In this document: positions 56,650 through 64,000 of the stretch, in pieces
Position numbering within the stretch: position 1 is the stretch's first letter
Layout of the letters: every line of letters starts with the position of its first letter
Origin: Dacryopinax spathularia
Lineage: Eukaryota; Basidiomycota; Dacrymycetes; Dacrymycetales; Dacrymycetaceae
Assembly (NCBI GenBank): GCA_037974965.1
Contig: JBBPFI010000009.1
Location: forward strand, 620,001 to 684,000
DNA length: 64,000 bases
Direction of reading: 5' to 3'
Notes under the pieces: generated by a model
Database searches by the model: none
Seen by the model: only the letters and a program-made list of their open reading frames with translations
Told to the model about the DNA's origin: nothing
Position numbers and translations under genes: made by a program

Positions 56650-59108
56650 TCAGTCAGCCAATGTCTCAATGAAGCCGTCAAACTGCTTCGACTTCCCACC
56701 CGGCTCCCCGGCCTCGATCGAGTGATTAGGAGAGCTCTGATGAGTCTCGCGGCCACGGTCATTTGTCAGTATAGATTGATAAAGCGCTACCGCAAACTTA
56801 TAGGCGGCCGCCGGCTTCATTCCAAACAGCGCCGTCTGAAAAGCGATCCCGTGAGTTCCGTCGGTATTGAAGACCGTCGACTCCCCGAAGCTGGCAGAGA
56901 AAGAACAATGGGCGCAAGCCTTCTTCGCGCACACAGCAACAGGCAGTGCTGTCTGTCAATGTTCAGCGCAACGCCATTCGGTAACGGCCAAAATGACTCA
57001 CTCGCAAGCGATTAGATAGTACGGCGTACTTCTTCACTTGCTCGAACAACTGGCAGCGCAAGTCCAGATGAGCGCACCGGCTAGCATCCTTACATACATT
57101 CTTCTGCGGAGCGCGTGCATGCCGGATGAGCCCCATAAGAATAGATTCACAGTGCAGATGGACCCGATAGCCGCTTGTCTTGCTGTGTTCTTGAAAGTAA
57201 CTATATTCCGACTCTGAATAACGAGAGCGCCGGCTCACGTCGGGCTCCATAAGTTTCTTGACAAAGGTGTGCGCCAATTCGTACTCCTCCGGCTTCAGCG
57301 TGAAATTGGGCAGTCCATGAGGGCTGAATGTGAACGTGACAGGGTTCCATGGTGAATCGCTTTCCGGCTTAAACAGTTGTCGGCAAACCGTAGGGGCGAA
57401 ATGAACGGCACAGAGGTTGAGAAGCAGTGACTTAAGAACGAGACCCGCGTCGGTGACGTGCTCGTCTTCCTCGACATCTTCTCTCGCGGATTGGAGATCT
57501 TCCACGACGTCCTCGGCGTCGTCAACACCAAAGAACGTAGCTTGGTCGGTCCCGAAGGGAACATCGCCAGGACGAAGACGCACAGTGCCTGGACGACCTT
57601 TGATGTCGACACCGGGGTCAACTTCCTCAACTGTTTTTCGCTTCAGTATCGATCGCTCGGGTTGCGGTAAGGGCTTACGCAGCTTTCTAGCCAGTCCGTA
57701 AGCTTGTTGTCCCAGAAGAGCGCGTAAGATAGAGGGCAAGCGATGCCCTGGGGAAGGCTGGCTCGGTGGCTCGGTAAAGAATGAGGAGAGCGCCTCAAGG
57801 TATCCGCTCAGGCGGATTATCGCTAGATTGAAGTCGGCCTTCGAGAGTGGAGCAATACCGGTGTCATGACGATAAATGCGAGCGTTCGTTTCCCGGATGT
57901 TGTGCAATAAGTATGCCAGAAGGGCTGCCCATACGTGAGAGTTCTGTGTCGTAAGATGGACCCAAAGCGGTCTTGTCGGGAGCCTCAGCTCGCTCCAATT
58001 AGGTAGCGCATTGGGTGGAAAGAGGGAAAGGGCTAGGCTTCCGTCTGTCGTGAGTTTCTTGATCAGATCGTCCATTGCTGGGTAATCCGTCATGTCCACT
58101 GGAATGGACTCTTCTGCTGCATCGTCCAGAGACATCGTGGTCGTCTTCACGCCGGAAGGCTTCAGAAGCGCGTACTCCCGCAAGATATCCAGGAACGATC
58201 TTCGAAACAGGCGATCGACCGATCCCACACGGTCGTGGATCTTCTTGGTAAGATTGCGGTAGAGAAATTTTCGTAGGTCACTGCACCATCCACTGATCAG
58301 CCAAGCCATATTTGTCAGTATAGCACTAATACACATACCCCACGTCGATCTGGGGAGTTTGCAACAGATCTAACCACTGCGTTGTGTAGAGAGCTGCAGT
58401 TGAGGCACGTGCAGCGCGGATACTATTGCAAATAGTGAGATTTACGGTCCGTCTTCAGCGTTCGGCTTACTCCGAAGTAATGGTAGAGATGAGGGCACGG
58501 TGCTCTATATCAGAGAGCCGTGTGACCTTGTCGACCACCCAATGACTGCTGGATCGGTTGAGGGACTGGGCAACAGAGTTTCGAGCAATCAGCAGCAGGG
58601 GGCCGGGCGCGCATCCGTGCACCTCGGGAGGCTCAGTGTTGTACGCGCGAGTGAAGTTCCGTAATGAAAGGTTGCTCTCATTCGGCAGATCACTTGGAGG
58701 AGAAACGTCCTTTGAAAAATCGGGAAACCCGCCCACTGCTACAGCAGGAATACCGGCCGTCTCGTCTGGCGTACTGCCCCACCACAAGGTTAGGCTAAGT
58801 GCCTTCATCGCGCGAACGAGGGAGTTCTTCTCTGAGCGATCAGCAAACGTGCTCTCCGTAAGCTGAGCATGTTTGTTCCCCAATATGCCCCAGATAACGC
58901 TCAACAGAAAGGCTAGGCGATCGGGCTTCTCATGCCAATTTGGAAAGTCGGATTGTATCGAGCTGGGCGGCAGCGGTCCGACAGGCGACTGTTGAGGTGT
59001 TCCCAAGGCGCCACTACTCGTCTGAGCACTGGCGTAGATGACATCTGCAGCTGCATGCGCAGGTACCGGGATTTGACTCCTCGAGCTACTAGTAGCAGGG
59101 TCAGACAT
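56650..59108 (-). CDS. Deaminase-like protein with a HxE...CxxC zinc signature
   Basis: Four exons (59108-58471, 58422-58339, 58292-57002, 56952-56650) encode 771 residues, starting at MSDPATSSSRSQ. Most of the protein is helical and of unknown fold, with an acidic stretch near 500. At the C-terminus, HCE (H621, E623) lies in YRVHLHCESILMGLI, and C684-x2-C687 in CAKKACAHCSF. The spacing and order match the metal site of the cytidine-deaminase superfamily: histidine and two cysteines bind zinc, and glutamate shuttles protons. Fungi carry large families of predicted nucleotide or nucleic-acid deaminases of the OTT_1508-like group with such C-terminal domains, mostly uncharacterised; I place this one there by motif only. 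The gene appears intact. The start could lie upstream at 59228 (MHPQTPG). Confidence 0.68.
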
Positions 59109-59499
59109 GGAGGGGGTGCGCCAGACGACAGAAGATGAGCGCCGCGGTTGACAGACGATACGAGGGAGGTGGTCGACGTCTTTGTTGCAGGACACGCGCG
59201 TACCTAGACCTGGAGTTTGCGGGTGCATCCGTGCTTCTGCACAGCCGACAAAGATATGTTCATCTGAAAATGGGTGTTATCTAAGCACACAACGCCCAGT
59301 CTCGGCCCGCTTGGCCAGATGCCTCTGTAGAGTGCGCGTTCCCCTTGCGAATCACCGATTGTATGCTCGCCAAAGACGGACAACCAGTATTCGCCGCCCA
59401 TGTTCGGGGGCGTAGTTAAGCCGGGCTCATTAATCGGACAATATCCTGCATAAGCGCACATCGACAAACCCTGTGAAATTGCATAAATAATCATGGCAA
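59109..59499. other. Region between the deaminase-like gene and the BMS1 relic
   Basis: No gene is supported here. A minus-strand frame reaching 59204 runs on from the BMS1 relic but no longer matches that protein. Confidence 0.4.
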
Positions 59500-60720
59500 A
59501 TAGACTATCCCGCAACATCAGGCGATCTAGGGAAATCGGTCAACCTTTGAAAGATCGCATTTATCCATACCCCATCCTTGTCGTACGCGTTGCACCTCCC
59601 ACATCGCCCATTGGCTTCGCTAAGCTCGCGACGCTTTTGACTTTCTGCCGTCGGAAGTGGACATGGGTCTTCGCATCGAGTCATGCCCTTGATATTGAAA
59701 TAGCCAGCTCCAGAGATATGATGCCCGTGGAAGGTTTCATATTCGTCCCACGGAAGTAACCGTATAATGTAATGATGCGATCGCACTTCGCCTCGAGCCG
59801 TATCCGCTCGCGGGGCGTTAGGTCCTCCGTACGATCGGCGAGCGATTATGGATGAGTATTACGGAACACAAGTGGGCGGAACTTCGTCACGTTCGTAAAT
59901 CGGCTCAGACTCTGGATTTCCTGATCGGGATAGCAGCCATTCAGAACTCCGGCCGTAGAAGACCTTTGCGATTTGATAGATCTCCGTCCAGAGCAGTTTT
60001 GGTCGGCTTCTTGGAGGCCTACAACGTGGCAGGTTTCTTGATCAGATCGAGGTGTGTAGGGACGCCAAGCACAATCGGAAAACCGTGCGACTGCAGGATA
60101 TGAGGAATTCGAAGGGTTCTAAAGGAAATATCAGAAAGTGTTAGGGGAGACGCACGAGAGTGAGAGATCTGCACACCATTTCGAAGCCAAAGAAATTATC
60201 AATCGTGAGCAAGACGAGATCAATAATCTTGCTTCTGTTGATCATGGACTTGAGGTCATTGTTGCCTCCGATAAATGTCAGACGACGGGTTTTGCCTATC
60301 TGCGCTGTCAGGTAAGAGTCGGCAGATCTTCATAGTACGATGCGCACCACGGACGACCATCGTAGAACCACCGATGTTTGATCCGAGGCTAGATTTGCCC
60401 ACTTCCAGCGGTACGGCAACGGTGACTAGGGGAGGCTGTGCCCGGGGGACAGAATGCTGTTGACCAGAGGTACATGAAGTCGTGTTTAATCGAGTTTCGA
60501 CTTTCCTCTGGCCTTGCCTACCAGCATTTCAGCCTGATTTGCGTGCAAAAGCCTGGGAACGATGAGCTGAAACAGTTGCGTCTGTCGACGACTGAGCACA
60601 CCATCTTGTTGAAACTCTTCTCGTGCTTCTTCTTTCCGGCTTTCTTTCCAGCCTTCACGGGGCTGGGCCTTCCTGTGAGCCTTTTGAGAACGTTCTTCTA
60701 TGGGTTTGAATACCAGGAAC
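59500..60720 (-). pseudogene. BMS1: Decayed N-terminal fragment of BMS1, ribosome-biogenesis GTPase
   Basis: Scattered across frames on the minus strand, in the right order, are pieces of Bms1, the nucleolar GTPase of 40S assembly. These are the HRKAQ-type basic N-terminus (near 60680), TRLHVPLVN (60485), a degenerate P-loop VGKSSL (60395), RRLTFIGGNNDLKSMI then LVLLTIDNFFGFEM (60285-60190), ILQSHGFPIVLGVPTHLDLI (60090-60040), VLNGCYPDQEIQSLSRF (59955), KFRPLVFRNTHP, EDLTPRERIRL then ITLYGY.RGTNM (59870-59750), and DPCPLPTAESQKRRELSE (59660). Introns are still recognisable, at about 60341-60293 and 60187-60121, so this was copied as DNA, not as mRNA. Several stops and frame changes break it, and the C-terminal two thirds are absent. 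It abuts the DUG2 relic in the same direction. Confidence 0.85.
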
Positions 60721-60774
60721 CAGGAGAGGTGATAGCTCTCAGTGTGAGAGTAGCTACTATTCGCCAGCGAAGGG

Positions 60775-63200
60775 GTCCGGACGGACACTTTCGTCCGGAC
60801 AGAATGGGGGATGACGGTCGAATTGTTCGGTCCTGAGCCGGCGAGGATATGGATGCCGAGGGAAGGCTCCCGCCATCGTGCGCGGAGGTTGGCGGCGGGC
60901 ATGCCGGTGATTAGGGAGAGGCGGCCGTAGGACTCGAGTTCGGCCTGTGTCGCTGGTCGCACATTTTCGTCTGTGTGGACATCAGCCGCAGGTCCAGCTG
61001 CAAGTATAGAGGGGACTTACATAACCCAGGATTTGAGACTTTATCTCCCGAAGACAGTCTAGCCAATAACTGCACCATACGGATACCCTAGTCAGCCGGT
61101 TATAAGACGGAAAGGGTTCGACCACGTACATATCAACCATTGTCTCCCTCACAGCGCCACCATCAACACCAGAACGCAGATCGGGCTGATCGCTCCTCAT
61201 CTCCAACGAAACATGTATAACTCCGCTCAACCTGTAAGTCAAGCACGGTGTGTCCTCTCCAATCCAGCACGAGTTGCTGGCCCAGCGGTGAGTGGCGTGA
61301 TCACAGGAAGATAGGCGAAGCAGGCAGGGCAGGTGGGAAGGAAGCGGGAGAAAATGCACCTAACAAGAATCGCGTCCACCCTACCGATCTGCTCCTTATA
61401 CCTCTGCGAGGCATCCCCAAAGCCTTCACTCCCGGCCTCCTCTGCGCCCTCGATGAGCAAAATTACAACCGCACCCAGCAGTCGTTTCGCGAGTAACTTT
61501 GATACGGCTATAGCGACGGCCATGATAGGTCCTCTGTTGTCCGTTACGTCTCCGCCGTACAAGTAGCCGTTCCGCCCCGTCAGGGAGAAAGGGGGAGACT
61601 CCCAACCGTAAGGTCGAGCGGCGATGACGTCGTAGTGGCCGTAGAAGAGGACCAGGGGCTTGGCAACAGAGGACTTGGCGGTACCTTGGAACGCGGCGTA
61701 GACGACGGGGTTGCGGCCTGGTTTGCTGGGTAGCTGGCAACAATGAGCTCAGCCACTCTGATACTACTGAGCAGAAAGAACGCACACCACATGAGCCTCG
61801 GCGCCCAACTGGGTGAAAATTCGCTTGAGGAACAACGCCGTCTGCCTGCAGTCCTCCCTGCTGGCATGGTTGCTCACAGATGGGAAGGCGGAAAAGTCCG
61901 TGAACGCCGCGACCAGGTCGTCAGCCTCCACATCCGGCCCAGTCCTGACGGAGCTGGCAAACGAGGATGGCTTCAGCTCAGGCGGCTTCTCAATCTCCCA
62001 TAGCTGTGATGACAGTCACCGCTTGAGTAGAGATAGGAGGGAGGAGCGGGCGAACCTTCATCGTGGTCTCTTTAAGCGCCCGTCACCAACTGATCGTGCT
62101 CGTCTCCCTCCCCTGCTGGAGCACACCGAGAAGCGACGATTATGGCGGAAAGAACACTGCCTTCGTGCGCTGCCCAGAATGCTGTTTGCTCGAATGAGCC
62201 GTTCCACCGCTGTTCCCTTGATCAATATACGTTCGTCAACTGAGCATCAAGAGCGGCGGACCTGGATGTACCCATTTGCCGAAGCGGCATACAGGTCGCT
62301 CCCCAGCAGCGTCAAGGCGAGGACATCTTCATTCTGATGCAGCCACGGTTAGACGATGTCATCCAGCGGGCGTAGAGCACGCACCTCCTGCGCGATAATA
62401 GTCCGTATGACCGCCCCAGTCTCAAGATCCCAAACCTTGATATACCCGCTCTGACAGCCAGCATAGACCGTATCCTCCCTGACAGCGAGGGAAAGCAAAC
62501 CTCCGCTCGTTCCCGCAAGCGTAGTGCGGAGCGTCAGACCGTTCGGCGTGCAGTTTCATATCTGTGCATGCGTCAACAACTGTCTAGGACGCGGTGCAAG
62601 GAGGCTGAGAACCGAAGCAGAAGAGGGGAATAGCGAGGGGAATGATAGTAGGGAAGAGTGCAAGGAAAAGGCAGCGCACCTTAACATCCTCATCCCCACT
62701 CCCCGTCCCCAGCCCGACCCCGCCCCCCTCCCCCGCATCCGCATGCCAATGAACAAGCGCCACAGCATACACATACCCCCAATGCGCACTCGGTACAATG
62801 TTCCCCCTCGGCACCTGCAGGACCTACCAGTCCGCTTGGACGTGCACCGTTTCGGGCACGGGGACGGTTGTCAGGCCGGTGTCTTCGAGTCGGGCGGCGT
62901 GGACGAACCGTGGGGAGGAGTTGAAGAATTTGTGCGGTTGGCGGTGGGGCGTGGGTGCGCCCGTGCTCGTGCCTGTACCCGATCCCGGGCCGGGGGTGCG
63001 GGTGGAAGGGGGGGGGGGGGGGGGAGGGGGGAGGGGGGGGAGGGAGCATGGGTGTTGGCGGCGGCGGCGGCAGTGGTGGTGTTGTCGGAAGAGGTAGGCG
63101 GCAGCAAGCGACAGTTGGCGAAAGAGTAGAACTGGATGGACGCGTCCTAACAGCCGAAATAGAGTACAGACTGAGTAGCGTTCACGAGTAGACGTCAAGC
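60775..63200 (-). pseudogene. DUG2: Decayed, truncated copy of DUG2 (WD40 plus M20 peptidase)
   Basis: Dug2 pairs with Dug3 in cytosolic glutathione breakdown. From right to left, WD40 pieces appear: VLYFGC and DASIQFYSF, PSAHWGYVYAVALVHWHAD, TVYAGCQSGYIKVWDLETG, DLYAASANGYIQ, RWNGSFEQTAFWAAHEGSV. The M20 peptidase follows: VLFYGHYDVIAARPYGWESP (metal His and Asp), GGDVTDNRGP, IEGAEEAGSEGFGD (catalytic Glu), LVSNSCWIGEDTPCLTYRL and AGSGPNNSTVIPHS. Introns are otherwise in place. Lesions: TAG at 63147-63149 where FGC-x-D should have Gln; TGA at 62556-62558 where K-I-x-N should have the WD40 Trp; and a frame change across a long G run near 63008-63040. The frame stays recognisable only to VSVRT near 60780. 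The last 200 or so residues of the peptidase are missing and BMS1 relic sequence follows. An N-terminal start may lie near 63500 but is not clear. Confidence 0.82.
63008..63041. repeat. Long G homopolymer tract
   Basis: A run of 17 G, then A, 6 G, A, 8 G, A lies in the DUG2 relic. The reading frame on either side of it differs. Tracts like this are prone to slippage and to sequencing error. Confidence 0.85.
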
Positions 63201-63559
63201 ACGGGAAGGAGGAGGTATATGGGCGTTAAGCTCTCTGTGGACCAAACCTGTGAGATCTGTCAGATGCTGCTCCTTGCTCGGACAAAGGGGGGAAAGCACA
63301 GAGGAGCGGGGGGAGGAAGAAAGGCGGGGAGGAGGAGGCGAGGCGACTAGAGGGCAGAGGGAAAGGGGGCAAGACGGAGGGGGAGGAAGGGAGAGAGCCC
63401 CAAAGCGTGGAGTTTACTCACCCGCACCGTACTGTACGGCGAGCAACATGCGGACTTGCCACTCCATGATTGAATCACATTTTGAATCTCCTCTCCGAGC
63501 TCTACAAGGACTTCGATCTGGTGGCTTGGATGATAGGTAGGCAACAGAGCGTCTATACT

Positions 63560-64000
63560 CATGATTCAAGGGCTTCGCGTGGAGCAAAACACTTTTTCCC
63601 TTTTTCACTCCCTTGAAACTCCCTACTTCACCCACTTCAGGCACTTCGATGCGGGTGCACGCAAGTTTCCAGGGCGAGTGTGCCGAAGAGGCGGAATATT
63701 GCGATGAGGCATACTGAGTTGCATGGTACAGTGCCTCCGAAAGGTGGTGGAAAGTACGCAAGTACCTCCCTTCGATCATCAGGGCTTACTACCAACTCCG
63801 AGTCTGCTTCCTTTCCCAGCCCACCGATCACAAGGACGACTTCGACCATTGCGTGCGTCACACGAGCCATGTCCCACCCCCACCCTCGACTTTCTCTCAT
63901 GCCGACCTCTTTCAGGAGGTTGGCGATGGTGAAAGCTCGGCAAGCAGGCGTAGACAAACCGGGCGGACGCAGAGCGGCCCAGCCCTTTCGTTCACCCAAA
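63560..64000 (-). CDS. Possible exon of a gene entering from the right edge
   Basis: From the right edge to about 63794 the minus strand has an open frame with balanced composition (AFTIANLLKEVGMRESRGWG, THAMVEVVLVIGGLGKEAD), followed by a weak GTAGTA donor. If real, it is a piece of a gene whose start lies outside the window. No family is recognised. Nothing else is seen between 63200 and 63790 apart from a pyrimidine-rich stretch on the minus strand at 63270-63400. Confidence 0.28.

Overview
The window reads as nuclear DNA of a basidiomycete fungus, most likely an agaricomycete. The evidence is GC-rich, closely packed genes on both strands; many introns of about 45-60 bases with GT(A/G)NGT donors and CT(A/G)A(C/T) branch sites; pyrimidine-rich leaders; and a multi-pass membrane protein family with an IVRIGLG motif that I associate with agaricomycetes. 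I spliced the genes by hand. All complete models give an uninterrupted frame whose exon lengths sum to a multiple of three.

Left part (1-32.6 kb). The first 5.2 kb has no gene I can support. It is followed by a 1,684-residue coiled-coil protein, a serine/threonine dehydratase, a mitochondrial PPR protein, the ER glycolipid flippase factor RFT1, a second serine/threonine dehydratase, a multi-pass membrane protein with a 15-base microexon, a DUF7053-like protein, cohesin acetyltransferase ECO1, TFIIE-beta (TFA2), a complex I LYR subunit (NDUFA6), a large PPR-like protein, a PDAP1/HASPP28 phosphoprotein and a disordered AT-hook protein.

Middle part (32.7-46.8 kb). This holds an RRM/RD-rich splicing-type protein, the 16-exon small-subunit processome gene UTP10, sulfite reductase alpha subunit MET10, and a secreted chitin-deacetylase-like enzyme. 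Several pairs are divergent and share intergenic regions of about 270-440 bases. Most genes here are housekeeping: ribosome biogenesis, transcription, cohesion, respiration, N-glycosylation and sulfur assimilation.

Right part (46.8-64 kb). This part differs in character: sparse genes of unknown function, a short tandem-repeat block at 50.56-50.97 kb, a gene for a protein with a HxE...CxxC deaminase-like zinc signature, and two decayed host genes joined in the same direction. The first is a truncated, stop-bearing copy of the glutathione peptidase gene DUG2. The second is an N-terminal fragment of the ribosome-biogenesis GTPase gene BMS1 that keeps its introns. This is the most unusual part of the window and looks like a rearranged accessory segment. 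No tRNA, rRNA, CRISPR array or intact transposon was recognised.
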